Shown here: one piece after another, positions 15,560-29,255 of the stretch
Numbering within the stretch: the stretch's first letter is position 1
Layout: each line of letters opens with the position of its first letter
Assembly (NCBI GenBank): GCA_964036315.1
Contig: CAXIWW010000817.1
Location: 5,491,501 to 5,555,500, forward strand
DNA from: Acanthosepion esculentum
Taxonomy: Eukaryota > Mollusca > Cephalopoda > Sepiida > Sepiidae
Reading direction: 5' to 3'
Length of the DNA: 64,000 nucleotides
Program-made: the position numbers and the translations under genes
The notes under the pieces: generated by a model
The model's database searches: none
What the model was told of the DNA's origin: nothing
What the model saw: only the letters and a program-made list of their open reading frames with translations

Positions 15560-17760
15560 ATGTAAAGATATACTACGTCCAGCAGAATGGCCTCTGATCT
15601 GTTGGTTTCCGGTTCATATTTGAGCGTCTAATGTAAGATTTTAGACTACGTCCAGAAGCATGGCCTCTGAACTCTTGGTTTCCGGTCCGTATTTGAGCGT
15701 CTTCTGTATATGATACACAACGTCCAGCAGCCCTGTTTCTGATCTCTTGGTTTCTGGTGCATATATGAGCGTCTAATATAAAAAGATAATCAACGTCCAG
15801 CAGCATGGCCTCTGATCTGTTGGTTTCCGGTTCATATTTGAGCGTCTAATGTAAGATGTTAGACTACGTCCAGCAGCATGGCCTCTGACCTGTTGGCTTC
15901 CGGTCCATATTTGAGCGTCTAGTGTAAGATGATAAACTACGTCCAGCAGCCCTGTTTCTGATCTCTTGGTTTCTGGTGCGTATTTGACCGTCTAATGTAA
16001 AAGATAAAATACTTCCAGCAGCATGGCCTCTGATCTCTTGGTTTCCGGTCCATATTTGAGCCTCTAATGTAAGATTTTAGACTACGACCAGCAGCATGGA
16101 CTCTGACCTGTTGGCTTCCGGTCCATATTTGAGCGTCTTGTGTAAGATGATACACTACGTCCAGCAGCCATGATTCAGATCTGTTGGTTTCTGGTTTATA
16201 TTTGAGCGTCTAATGTAAAAAGATAAGCTACGTACAGCAGCATGGCCTCTGATCTGTTGGTTTCCGGAACATATTTGAGCGTCCAATGTAAGATTTTAGA
16301 CTACGTCCAGCCGCATTGCCTCTGAACTGTTGGCTTCAGGTCCATATTTGAGAGTCTTGTGTAAGATGATACACTACGTCCAGCAGCCCTGTTTCTGATC
16401 TCTTGGTATCTTGTGCATATTTGAGCGTCTAATGTAAAAAGATATACTACGTCCAGCAGCATGGCCTCTGATCTGTTGGTTTCCGGTCAATATTTGAGCG
16501 TCTAATATAAGATTTTAGACTACCTCCAGCAGCATGGCCTCTGACCTGTTGGCTACCGGTCCATATTTGAGCGTTTTGTGTAAGATGATACACTACGTCC
16601 AGCAGCCCTGTTTCTGATCTCTTGGTTTCTGGTGCATATTTGAGCGTCTAATGTAAAAAGATAAACTACGTCCAGCAGCATGGCCTCTGATCTGTTGGTT
16701 TCCGGTCCATATTTGAGCGTCTAATGTAAGATTTTAGACTACGTCCAGCAGCATAGCCTCTGACCTGTTGGCTTGCGGTCCATATTTGAGAGTCTTGTGT
16801 AAGATGATACACTACGTCCAGCAGCCCTGTTTCTGATCTCTTGGTTTCTTGTGCATATTTGAGCGTCTAAAGTAAAAAGATATACTAGGGCCAGCAGCAA
16901 TGGCCTCTGATCTGTTGGTTTCCGGTCAGTATTTGAGCGTCTAATATAAGATTTTAGACTACGTCCAGCAGAATAGCCTCTGACCTGTTGGCTTCTGGTC
17001 CATATTTGAGAGTCTTGTGTAAGATGATACACTACGTCCAGCAGCCCTGTTTCTGATCTCTTGGTTTCTGGTGCATATTTGAGCGTCTAATGTAAAAAGA
17101 TAAACTACGTCCAGCAGCATGGCCTCTGATTTGTTGGCTTCTGGTCCATATTTGAGCGTCTTGTGTAAGATGATACACTACGTCCAGCAGCCCTGTTTCT
17201 GACTTCTTGGTTTCTGGTGCATATTTGAGCGTCAAATGTAAAAAGATAAACTACGTCCAGCAGCATGGCCTCTGATCTGTTGGTTTCCGGTCCATATTTG
17301 AGCGTCTAATGTAAGATTTTAGACTACGTCCAGGAGCATGGCCTCTGACCTGTTGGTTTCCGGACCATATCTGACCGTCTTGTGTAAGATGATACACTAC
17401 GTCTAGTAGCCATGATTCTGATCTGTTTGTTTCTGTTGTATATTTGAGCGTCTAATGTAAAAAGATAAACTACGTCCAGCAGCATGGCCTCTGATCTGTT
17501 GGTTTCCGGTCCATATTTGAGCGTCTAATGTAAGATTAGAGACTACGTCCAGCAGCATGGCCTCTGAATTCTTGGTTTCCTGTCCGAATTTGAGCGTCTT
17601 GTGTATATGATACAAAACGTCCAGCAGCCCTGTTTCTGATCTCTGGGTTTCTCGTGCATATTTGAACGTCTAATGTAAAAGATAAACTACGTCCACCAGC
17701 ATGGCCTCTGACCTGTTGGCTTCCGGACCATATCTGAGCGTCTTGTGTAAGATGATACAC
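15560..17760 (-). repeat. Higher-order block of satellite A, first related copy
   Basis: This stretch recurs at about 18915-20680. The offset is about 3354 bp at 15573 and 15937, and about 2915 bp at 17032 and 17403. The change in offset (about 439 bp) equals six monomers, so the copies differ by loss or gain of whole monomers. Shared private variants include GTAGCCATGATTCTGATC followed by TGTTTGTTTCTGTTG, and the TTTCTCGTGCATATTTGAACG variant. Boundaries are approximate because they were placed by eye. Confidence 0.7.
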
Positions 17761-19760
17761 TACGTCTAGCAGCCATGATTCTGATCTGTTGGTTTCTGGT
17801 GCATATTTGAGCGTCTAATGTAAAAAGATAAACTACGTCCAGCAGCATGGCCTCTGATCTGTTGGTTTACGGTCCATATTTGAGCGTCTAATGTAAGATT
17901 TTAGACTACGTCCAGCAGCATGGCCTCTGACCTGTTGGCTTCCGGTCCATATTTCAGCGTCTTGTGTAAGATGATACACTTCGTCCAGCAGCCCTGTTTC
18001 TGATCTCTTGGTTTTTGGTGCATATTTGAGCGTCTAATGTAAAAAGATATACTACGTCCAGCAGCATGGCCTCTGATCTGTTGGTTTCCGGTCCATATTT
18101 GAGCCTCTAATGTAAGATTTCAGACTACCACCAGGAGCATGTACTCTGACCTGTTGGCTTCCGGTCCATATTTGAGCGTCTTGTGTAAGATGATACACTA
18201 CGTCCAGCAGACCTGTTCCTGATCACTTGTTTTCTGGTGCATATTTGAGCCTCCAATGTAAAAAGATAAACTACGTCCAGCAGCTTGGCCTCTGATCTGT
18301 TGGTTTCCGGTTCATATTTGTGCGTCTAATGTAATATTTTAGACTACATCCAGCAGCATGGCTTCTGACCTGTTGGCTTCCGGTCCATATTTGAGCGTCT
18401 TGTGTAAGATGATACACTACGTCTTGCAGCCCTGTTTCTGATCTCTTGGTTTCTGGTGCATATTTGACCGTCTAATGGAAAAGATAAACTACGTCCAGCA
18501 GCATGGCCTCTGATCTGTTGGTTTCCGGTCCATATTTGAGCCTCTAATGTAAGATTCTAGACTACCACCAGCAGCATGGAGTCTGACATGTTGGCTTCCG
18601 GTCCATATTTGAGCATCTTGTGTAAGATGATACACTACGTCCAGCAGCCCTGCTTCTGATCTCTTGGTATCCTGTGCATCTTTGAGCGTCTAATGTAAAA
18701 AGATATACTACGTCCAGCAGCATGGCCTCTGATCTGTTGGTTTCCGGTCCATATTTGAGCGTCTAATGTAAGATTTTAGACTACGTCAAGCAGCATGGCC
18801 TCTGACCTGTTGGCTTCCGGACCATATCTGAGCGTCTTGTGTAAAATGATACACTACGTCTAGCAGCCGTGATTCTGATGTGTTGGTTTCTGGTGCATAT
18901 TTGAGCGTCTAATGTAAAAAGATAAACTACGTCCAGCAGCATGGCCCATGATCTGTTGGTTTCCGGTTCATATTTGAGCGTCTAATGTAAGATTTTAGAC
19001 TACGTCCAGCAGCATGGCCTCTGAACTCTTGCTTTCCGGTCCGTATTTGAGCGTCTTCTGTATATGATACACAACGTCCAGCAGCCCTGTTTCTGATCTC
19101 TTGGTTTCTGGTGCATATATGAGCGTCTAATGTAAAAAGATAATCAACGTCCAGCAGCATGGCCTCTGATCTGTTGGTTTCCGGTTCATATTTGAGCGTC
19201 TAATGTAAGATTTTAGACTACGTCCAGCAGCATGGCCTCTGACCGGTTGGCTTCCGGTCCATATTTGAGCGTCTAGTGTAAGATGATATATTACGTCCAG
19301 CAGCCCTGTTTCTGATCTCTTGGTTTCTGGTGCGTATTTGACCGTCTAATGTAAAAGATAAAATACGTCCAGCAGCATGGCCTCTGATCTCTTGGTTTCC
19401 GGTCCATATTTGAGCCTCTAATGTAAGATTTTAGACTACGACCAGCAGCATGGACTCTGACCTGTTGGCTTCCGGTCCATATTTGAGCGTCTTGTGTAAG
19501 ATGATACACTACGTCCAGCAGCCATGATTCAGATCTGTTGGTTTCTGGTGCATATTTGAGCGTCTAATGTAAAAAGATAAGCTACGTACAGCAGCATGGC
19601 CTCTGATCTGTTGGTTTCCGGAACATATTTGAGCGTCCAATGTAAGATTTTAGACTACGTCCAGCCGCATTGCCTCTGACCTGTTGGCTTCAGGTCCATA
19701 TTTGAGAGTCTTGTGTAAGATGATACACTACGTCCAGCAGCCCTGTTTCTGATCTCTTGG

Positions 19761-22700
19761 TATCTTGTGCATATTTGAGCGTCTAATGTAAAAAGATATA
19801 CTACGTCCAGCAGCATGGCCTCTGATCTGTTGGTTTCCGGTCAATATTTGAGCGTCTAATATAAGATTTTAGACTACCTCCAGCAGCATAGCCTCTGACC
19901 TGTTGGCTACCGGTCAATATTTGAGCGTCTTGTGTAAGATGATACACTACGTCCAGCAGCCCTGTTTCTGATCTCTTGGTTTCTGGTGCATATTTGAGCG
20001 TCTAATGTAAAAAGATAAACTACGTCCAGCAGCATGTCCTCTGATTTGTTGGCTTCTGGTCCATATTTGAGCGTCTTGTGTAAGATGATACACTACGTCC
20101 AGCAGCCCTGTTTCTGACTTCTTGGTTTCTGGTGCATATTTGAGCGTCAAATGTAAAAAGATAAACTACGTCCAGCAGCATGGCCTCTGATCTGTTGGTT
20201 TCCGGTCCATATTTGAGCGTCTAATGTAAGATTTTAGACTACGTCCAGGAGCATGGCCTCTGACCTGTTGGTTTCCGGACCATATCTGACCGTCTTGTGT
20301 AAGATGATACACTACGTCTAGTAGCCATGATTCTGATCTGTTTGTTTCTGTTGCATATTTGAGCGTCTAATGTAAAAAGATAAACTACGTCCAGCAGCAT
20401 GGCCACTGATCTGTTGGTTTCCGGTCCATATTTGAGCGTCTAATGTAAGATTTTAGACTACGTCCAGCAGAATGGCCTCTGACCTGTTGGCTTCCGGTCC
20501 AAATTTGATCGTCTTGTGTAAGATGATACACTACGTCCAGCAGCCCTGTTTCTGATCTCTTGGTTTCTCGTGCATATTTGAACGTCTAATGTAAAAGATA
20601 AACTACGTCCACCAGCATGGCCTCTGACCTGTTGGCTTCCGGACCATATCTGAGCGTCTTGTGCAAGATGATACACTACGTCTAGCAGCCATGATTCTGA
20701 TCTGTTGGTTTCTGGTGCATATTTGAGCGTCTAATATAAAAGATAAACTACGTCCATCAGCATGGCCTCTGATCTGTTGGTTTCCGGTCCATATTTGAGC
20801 CTCTAATGTAAGATTTCAGACTACCACCAGCAGCATGGACTCTGACCTCTTGGCTTCCGGTCCATATTTGAGAGTCTTCTGTAAGATGATACACTACGTC
20901 CAGCAGCCATGATTCTGATCTGTTGGTTTCTGGTGCATATTTGAGCGTCTAATGTAAAAAGATAAACTACGTCCAGCAGCATGGCCTCTGATCTGTTGGT
21001 TTCCGGTCCATATTTGAGCGTCTAATGTAAGATTTTAGACTACGTCCAGCAGCATGGCCTCTGACCTGTTGGCTTCCGGTCCAAATTTGATCGTCTTGTG
21101 TAAGATGATACACTACGTCCAGCAGCCCTGTTTCTGATCTCTTGGTTTCTCGTGCATATTTGAACGTCTAATGTAAAAGATAAACTACGTCCACCAGCAT
21201 GGCCTCTGACCTGTTGGCTTCCGGACCATATCTGAGCGTCTTGTGTAAGATGATACACTACGTCTAGCAGCCATGATTCTGATCTGTTGGTTTCTGGTGC
21301 ATATTTGAGCGTCTAATATAAAAGATAAACTACGTCCATCAGCATGGCCTCTGATCTGTTGGTTTCCGGTCCATATTTGAGCCTCTAATGTAAGATTTCA
21401 GACTACCACCAGCAGCATGGACTCTGACCTCTTGGCTTCCGGTCCATATTTGAGAGTCTTCTGTAAGATGATACACTACGTCCAGCAGCCATGATTCTGA
21501 TCTGTTGGTTTCTGGTGCATATTTGAGCGTCTAATGTAAAAAGATAAACTACGTCCAGCAGCATGGCCTCTGATCTGTTGGTTTCCGGTCCATATTTGAG
21601 CGTCTAATGTAAGATTTTAGACTACGTCCAGCAGCATGGCCTCTGACCTGTTGGCTTCCGGTCCATATTTCAGCGTCTTGTGTAAGATGATACACTACGT
21701 CCAGCAGCCCTGTTTCTGATCTCTTGGTTTCTGGTGCATATTTGAGCGTCTAATGTAAAAGATAAACTACGTCCAGCAGCATGGCCTCTGATCTGTTGGT
21801 TTCCGGTCCATATTTGAGCCTCTAATGTAAGATTTCAGACTACCACCAGCAGCATGGACTCTGACCTCTTGGCTTCCGGTTCATATTTGAGCGTCTTGTG
21901 TAAGATGATACACTATGTCTAGCAGCCATGATTCTGATCTATTGGTTTCTGGTGCATATTTGAGAATCTAATATAAGATTTTAGACTACGGCAAGCAGCA
22001 TAGCCTCTGACCTGTTGGCTTCCGGTCCATATTTGAGCGTCTTGTGTAAGATGATACACTACGTCCAGCACCCCTGTTTCTGATCTCTTGGTTTCTGGTG
22101 CATATTTGAGCGTCTAATGTAAAAAGATAAACTACGTCAGGCAGCATGGCCTCTGATCTGTTGGCTTCCGGTCCATATTTGAGCGTCTTGTGTAAGATGA
22201 TACACTACGCCCAGCAGCCCTGTTTCTGATCTCTTGGTTTCTGGTGCATATTTGACCGTCTAATGTAAAAGATAAACTACCTCCAGCAGCATGGCCTCTG
22301 ATCTGTTGGTTTCCGGTCCATATTTGAGCCTATAATGTAAGATTGTAGACTACGACCAGCAGCATGGACTCTGACCTCTTGGCTTCCGGTCCATATTTGA
22401 GCATCTTGTGTAAGATGATACACTACGTCTAGCGGCCATGATTCTGATCTGTTGGTTTCTGCTGCTTATTTGAGCGTCTAATGTAAAAAGATAAACTACG
22501 TCCAGCAGCATGGCCACTGATCTGTTGGTTTACGGTCCATATTTGAGCGTCTAATGTAAGATTTTAGACTACGTTTAACAGCATGGCCTCTGACCTGTTG
22601 GCTTCCGGTCCATATTACAGCGTCTTGTGTAAGATGATACACTACGTCCAGCAGCCCTGTTTCTGATCTCTTGGTTTCTGGTGTATATTTGAGCGTCTAA

Positions 22701-23185
22701 TATAAGATTTTAGACTACGTCCAGCAGCATAGCCTCTGACCTGTTGGCTTCCGGTCCATATTTGAGCGTCTTGTGTAAGATGATACACTACTTCCATCAG
22801 CTATGTTTCTGATCTCTTGGTTTCTGCTGCATATTTGAGCGTCTAATGTAAAAAGATAAACTACGTCCAGCAGCATGGCCTCTGATCTGTTGGTTTCCGG
22901 TCCATATTTGAGCGTCTAATGTAAGATTTTAGACTACGTCCAGAAGCATGGCCTCTGACCTGTTGGCTTCCGGACCATATCTGAGCGTCTTGTGTAAGAT
23001 GATACACTACGTCTAGCAGCCCTGTTTCTGATCTCTTGGTTTCTGGTGCATATTTGAGCGTCTAATATAAGATTTTAGACTACGTCCAGCAGCATAGCCT
23101 CTGACCTGTTGGCTTCCGGTCCATATTTGAACGTCTTGTGTAAGATGATACACTACGTCCAGCAGCCCTGTTTCTGATCTCTTGG
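19761..23185 (-). repeat. Higher-order block of satellite A, tandem copy 1 (about 3.4 kb)
   Basis: This block is followed directly by a second copy at about 23186-25882. Private variants fix the alignment: the CTACCGGTCAATATTTG monomer at about 19906 recurs at about 23331, and CCAGCACCCCTGTTTC at about 22065 recurs 2697 bp later. Inside this copy a unit of about 582 bp (eight monomers) is itself tandemly doubled, with equivalent positions 20458 and 21040. Ends are accurate to about 50 bp, because the joins fall inside sequence common to all monomers. Confidence 0.8.
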
Positions 23186-25882
23186 TATCTTGTGCATATT
23201 TGAGCGTCTAATGTAAAAAGATATACTACGTCCAGCAGCATGGCCTCTGATCTGTTGGTTTCCGGTCAATATTTGAGCGTCTAATATAAGATTTTAGACT
23301 ACCTCCAGCAGCATAGCCTCTGACCTGTTGGCTACCGGTCAATATTTGAGCGTCTTGTGTAAGATGATACACTACGTCCAGCAGCCCTGTTTCTGATCTC
23401 TTGGTTTCTGGTGCATATTTGAGCGTCTAATGTAAAAAGATAAACTACGTCCAGCAGCATGGCCTCTGATCTGTTGGTTTCCGGTCCATATTTGAGCGTC
23501 TAATGTAAGATTTTAGACTACGTCCAGGAGCATGGCCTCTGACCTGTTGGTTTCCGGACCATATCTGACCGTCTTGTGTAAGATGATACACTACGTCTAG
23601 TAGCCATGATTCTGATCTGTTTGTTTCTGTTGCATATTTGAGCGTCTAATGTAAAAAGATAAACTACGTCCAGCAGCATGGCCACTGATCTGTTGGTTTC
23701 CGGTCCATATTTGAGCGTCTAATGTAAGATTTTAGACTACGTCCAGCAGAATGGCCTCTGACCTGTTGGCTTCCGGTCCAAATTTGATCGTCTTGTGTAA
23801 GATGATACACTACGTCCAGCAGCCCTGTTTCTGATCTCTTGGTTTCTCGTGCATATTTGAACGTCTAATGTAAAAGATAAACTACGTCCACCAGCATGGC
23901 CTCTGACCTGTTGGCTTCCGGGCCATATCTGAGCGTCTTGTGTAAGATGATACACTACGTCTAGCAGCCATGATTCTGATCTGTTGGTTTCTGGTGCATA
24001 TTTGAGCGTCTAATATAAAAGATAAACTACGTCCATCAGCATGGCCTCTGATCTGTTGGTTTCCGGTCCATATTTGAGCCTCTAATGTAAGATTTCAGAC
24101 TACCACCAGCAGCATGGACTCTGACCTCTTGGCTTCCGGTCCATATTTGAGAGTCTTCTGTAAGATGATACACTACGTCCAGCAGCCATGATTCTGATCT
24201 GTTGGTTTCTGGTGCATATTTGAGCGTCTAATGTAAAAAGATAAACTACGTCCAGCAGCATGGCCTCTGATCTGTTGGTTTCCGGTCCATATTTGAGCGT
24301 CTAATGTAAGATTTTAGACTACGTCCAGCAGCATGGCCTCTGACCTGTTGGCTTCCGGTCCATATTTCAGCGTCTTGTGTAAGATGATACACTACGTCCA
24401 GCAGCCCTGTTTCTGATCTCTTGGTTTCTGGTGCATATTTGAGCGTCTAATGTAAAAGATAAACTACGTCCAGCAGCATGGCCTCTGATCTGTTGGTTTC
24501 CGGTCCATATTTGAGCCTCTAATGTAAGATTTCAGACTACCACCAGCAGCATGGACTCTGACCTCTTGGCTTCCGGTTCATATTTGAGCGTCTTGTGTAA
24601 GATGATACACTATGTCTAGCAGCCATGATTCTGATCTATTGGTTTCTGGTGCATATTTGAGAATCTAATATAAGATTTTAGACTACGGCAAGCAGCATAG
24701 CCTCTGACCTGTTGGCTTCCGGTCCATATTTGAGCGTCTTGTGTAAGATGATACACTACGTCCAGCACCCCTGTTTCTGATCTCTTGGTTTCTGGTGCAT
24801 ATTTGAGCGTCTAATGTAAAAAGATAAACTACGTCAGGCAGCATGGCCTCTGATCTGTTGGCTTCCGGTCCATATTTGAGCGTCTTGTGTAAGATGATAC
24901 ACTACGCCCAGCAGCCCTGTTTCTGATCTCTTGGTTTCTGGTGCATATTTGACCGTCTAATGTAAAAGATAAACTACCTCCAGCAGCATGGCCTCTGATC
25001 TGTTGGTTTCCGGTCCATATTTGAGCCTATAATGTAAGATTGTAGACTACGACCAGCAGCATGGACTCTGACCTCTTGGCTTCCGGTCCATATTTGAGCA
25101 TCTTGTGTAAGATGATACACTACGTCTAGCGGCCATGATTCTGATCTGTTGGTTTCTGCTGCTTATTTGAGCGTCTAATGTAAAAAGATAAACTACGTCC
25201 AGCAGCATGGCCACTGATCTGTTGGTTTACAAGTCCATATTTGAGCGTCTAATGTAAGATTTTAGACTACGTTTAACAGCATGGCCTCTGACCTGTTGGC
25301 TTCCGGTCCATATTACAGCGTCTTGTGTAAGATGATACACTACGTCCAGCAGCCCTGTTTCTGATCTCTTGGTTTCTGGTGTATATTTGAGCGTCTAATA
25401 TAAGATTTTAGACTACGTCCAGCAGCATAGCCTCTGACCTGTTGGCTTCCGGTCCATATTTGAGCGTCTTGTGTAAGATGATACACTACTTCCATCAGCT
25501 ATGTTTCTGATCTCTTGGTTTCTGCTGCATATTTGAGCGTCTAATGTAAAAAGATAAACTACGTCCAGCAGCATGGCCTCTGATCTGTTGGTTTCCGGTC
25601 CATATTTGAGCGTCTAATGTAAGATTTTAGACTACGTCCAGAAGCATGGCCTCTGACCTGTTGGCTTCCGGACCATATCTGAGCGTCTTGTGTAAGATGA
25701 TACACTACGTCTAGCAGCCCTGTTTCTGATCTCTTGGTTTCTGGTGCATATTTGAGCGTCTAATATAAGATTTTAGACTACGTCCAGCAGCATAGCCTCT
25801 GACCTGTTGGCTTCCGGTCCATATTTGAACGTCTTGTGTAAGATGATACACTACGTCCAGCAGCCCTGTTTCTGATCTCTTG
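23186..25882 (-). repeat. Higher-order block of satellite A, tandem copy 2 (about 2.7 kb)
   Basis: A near-identical copy of 19761-23185, shorter by about 728 bp. The missing parts are one of the two 582 bp sub-repeats and 146 bp, which is exactly two monomers. A one-base length change (TTTACGGTCC in copy 1, TTTACAAGTCC in copy 2 at about 25229) is among the few differences I saw, so the duplication looks recent relative to monomer divergence. Confidence 0.8.
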
Positions 25883-28800
25883 GTTTCTGGTGCATATTTG
25901 AGCGTCTAATATAAAAAGATAAACTACGTCCAGCAGCTTGGCCTCTGATCTGTTGGTTTCCGGACCATATTTGAGCGTCCAATGTAAGATTTTAGACTAC
26001 GTCCAGCCGCATTGCATCTGACCTGTTGGCTTCAGGTCCATATTTGAGCGTCTTGTGTAAGATGATACACTACGTCCAGCAGCCCTGTCTCTGATCTTTT
26101 GGTTTCTTGTGGATATTTGAGCGTCTAATGTAAAAAGATATACTACGTCTAGCAGCATGGCCTCTGATCTGCTGGTTTCCGGTCTATATTTGAGCGTCTA
26201 ATATAAGATTTTAGACTACGTCCAGCAGCATAGCCTCTGACCTGTTGGCTTCCGGTCCATATCTGAGCGACTTGTGTAAGATAATGCACTACGTCTAGCA
26301 GCCCTAATTCTGATCTGTTGGTTTCTTGTGCATATTTGAGCGTCTAACGTAAAAAGATAAGCTACGTACAGCAGCATGGCCTCTGAGCTGTTGGTTTCCG
26401 GAACATATTTGAGCGTCCAATGTAAGATTTTAGAGTACGTCCAGCCGCATTGCCTCTGACCTGTTGGCTTCAGGTCCATATTTGAGCGTCTTGTGTAAGA
26501 AGATACACTACGTCCAGCAGCCCTGTTTCTGATCTCTTGGTATCTTGTGCATATTTGAGCGTCTAATGTAAAAATATAAACTACGACCAGCAGCATGGCC
26601 TTTGATCTGTTGGTTTCCGGTCCATATTTGAGCGTCTAATGTAAGATTTTAGACTACGTCCAGCAGCATGGCCTCTGACCTGTTGGCTTCCGGACCATAT
26701 CTGAGCGTCTTGTGTAAGATGATACACTACGTCTAGCAGCCATGATTCTGATCTGTTGGTTTCTGGTGCATATTTGACCGTCTAATGTAAAAAGATAAAC
26801 TACGTCCAGCAGCATGGCCTATGATCTGTTGATTTCCGGTCCATATTTGAGCGTCTAATGTAAGATTTTAGACAACGTCCAGCAGCATGGCCTCTGAACT
26901 CTTGGTTTCCGGTCCGTATTTGAGCGTCTTGTGTATATGATACACAACGTCCAGCAGCCCTGTTTCTGATCTCTTGGTTTCTGGTGCATATATGAGCGTC
27001 TAATGTAAAAAGATAATCTACGGCTAGCAGCATGGCCTCTGATCTGTTGGTTTCCGATTCATATTTGAGCGTCTAATGTAAGGTTTTTAGACTACATCCA
27101 GCAGCATGGCCTCTGACCTGTTGGCTTCCGGTCCATATTTGAGCGTCTTCTGTAAGATGATACACTACGTCCAGCAGACCTGTTTCTGATCTCTTGTTTT
27201 CTGGTGCATATTTGAGCGTCTAATGTAAAAAGATAAACTACGTCCAGCAGCTTGGCCTCTGATCTGTTGGTTTCCGGTTCATATTTGAGCGTCTAATGTA
27301 AGATTTTAGACTACGCCCAGCAGCGTGGCCTCTGACCTGTTGGCTTCCGGTCCATATTTGAGCGTCTAGTGTAAGATTATACACTACGTCCAGCAGCCCT
27401 GTTTCTGATCTCTTGGTTTCTGGTGCATATTTGACCGTCTAATGTAAAAGATAAACTACGTCCAGCAGCATGGCCTCTGATCTGTTGGTTTCCGGTCCAT
27501 ATTTGAGGCCCTAATGTAAGATTTTACACTACGACCAGCAGCATGGACTCTGACCTCTTGGCTTCCGGTCCATATTTGAGCGTCTTGTGTAAGATGATAC
27601 ACTACGTCCAGCAGCCATGATTCTGATCTGTTGGTTTCTGGTGCATATTTGAGCGTCTAATGTAAAAAGATAAGCTACGTACAGCAGCATGGCCTCTGAT
27701 CTGTTGGTTTCCGGACCATATTTGAGCGTCCAATGTAAGATTTTAGACTACGTCCAGCCGCATTGCCTCTGACCTGTTGGCTTCAGGTCCATATTTGAGC
27801 GTCTTGTGTAAGATGATACATTACGTCCAGCAGGCCTGTTTCTGATCTCTTGGTTTCTTGTGCATATTTGAGCGTCTAATGTAAAAAGATATACTACGTC
27901 CAGCAGCATGGCCTCTGATCTGTTGGTTTCCGGTCCATATTTGAGCGTCTAATATAAGATTTTAGACTACGTCCAGCAGCATGGCCTCTGACCTGTATGT
28001 TTCCGGTCGATATTTGAGCGTCTTGTGTAAGATGATACACTACGTCCAGCAGCCATGATTCTGATCTGTTGGTTTCTGGTGCATATTTGAGCGTCTAATA
28101 TAAAAAGATAAACTACGTCCAGCAGCATGGCCTCTGATCTGTTGGATTCCGGTCCATATTTGAGCGTCAAATGTAAGATTTTAGACTAGGCCCAGCGGCA
28201 TGGCCTCTGACCTCTTGGCTTCCGGTCAATATTTGACCGTCTTGTGTCAGATGATACACTACGTCCAGCAGCCATGATACTGATCTCTTGTTTCTGATGC
28301 ATATTTGAGCGTCTAATGTAAAAAGATAAACTACGTCTAGCAGCATGGCCTCTGATCTGTTGGATTCCGGTCCATATTTGAGCGTCCAATGTAAGATTTT
28401 AGACTACGTCCAGCCGCATTGCCTCTGACCTGTTGGCTTCAGGTCCATATCTGAGCGTCTTGTGTAAGATGATACACTACGTCCAGCAGCCCTGCTTCTG
28501 ATCTCTTGGTTTCTGGTGCATATTTGAGCGTTTAACGTAAGAAGATAAACTACGTCCAGCAGCATGGCCTCTGATCTGTTGGTTTCCGGTCCATATTTGA
28601 GCGTCTAATGTAATATTTTTGACTACGACCAGCAGCATGGCCTCTGACCAGTTGGCTTTCGTTTGATATTTGAGCGTTTGTGTAAAATGATACACCACGT
28701 CCAGCAGCCATGATTCTGGTCTCTTGGTTTCTCGTGCATATTTGAGCGTCTAATGTAAAAAGATAAACTACGCCCAGCAGCATGGCCTCTGATCTGTTGG

Positions 28801-29255
28801 TTTCCGGTCCATATTTGAGCGTCTAATGAAAGATTTTAGACTACGTCCAGCAGCATGGCCTCTGACCTGTTGGCTTCCGGACCATATCTGAGCGTCTTGT
28901 GTAAGATGATACATTACGTCTAGCAGCCATGATTCTGATCTGTTGGTTTCTGGTGCATATTTGTTTCCGGTCAACATTTAAGCGTCTAATGTAAGATGTT
29001 AGACTACGTCCAGTAGCATGGCCTCTGACCTGTTGGCTTACGGTTCATATTTGAGCGTCTTGTGTAAGATGATACACTACGTCCAGTAGCCCTGTTTGTG
29101 ATTTCTTGGTTTATGGTGCATATTTGAGCGTCTAATGTAAAAAGATAAACTACGTCCAGCAGCATGGCCTCTGATCTGTTGGTTTCCGGTCCATATTTTA
29201 GCGTCTAATGTAATATTTTTGACTACCTCCAGCAGCATGGCCTCTGATCTGTTGG

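Larger units (their letters stand above)
7354..29255 (-). repeat. Satellite A, - oriented arm (73 bp monomers)
   Basis: The same 73 bp monomer family as at 1-7347, read on the - strand for about 22 kb (about 300 monomers). The subtypes are seen as reverse complements, for example CTGATCTGTTGGTTTCCGG, CTGACCTGTTGGCTTCCGG and CTGATCTCTTGGTTTCTGG. Higher-order structure is strong from about 15.5 to 26 kb, where multi-kb blocks repeat almost exactly. A chimeric short monomer at about 28964, where a GTGCATATTT end runs straight into GTTTCCGGTC, marks a deletion or unequal exchange. The array ends in mid-monomer at the join to satellite B. No gene is supported; open frames here are at most 126 codons and only restate the repeat. 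Confidence 0.95.

Noticed and set aside
1..29255. CRISPR-like direct repeats with spacers in satellite A
   Set aside because: There are no unique spacers; all sequence between anchors belongs to the same monomer, and the context is eukaryotic.
7338..29255. Possible CENP-B box in satellite A (TTTCCGG or TTCCGGTCC region)
   Set aside because: The pattern TTCG-N4-A-N2-CGGG is not met; only loose similarity.
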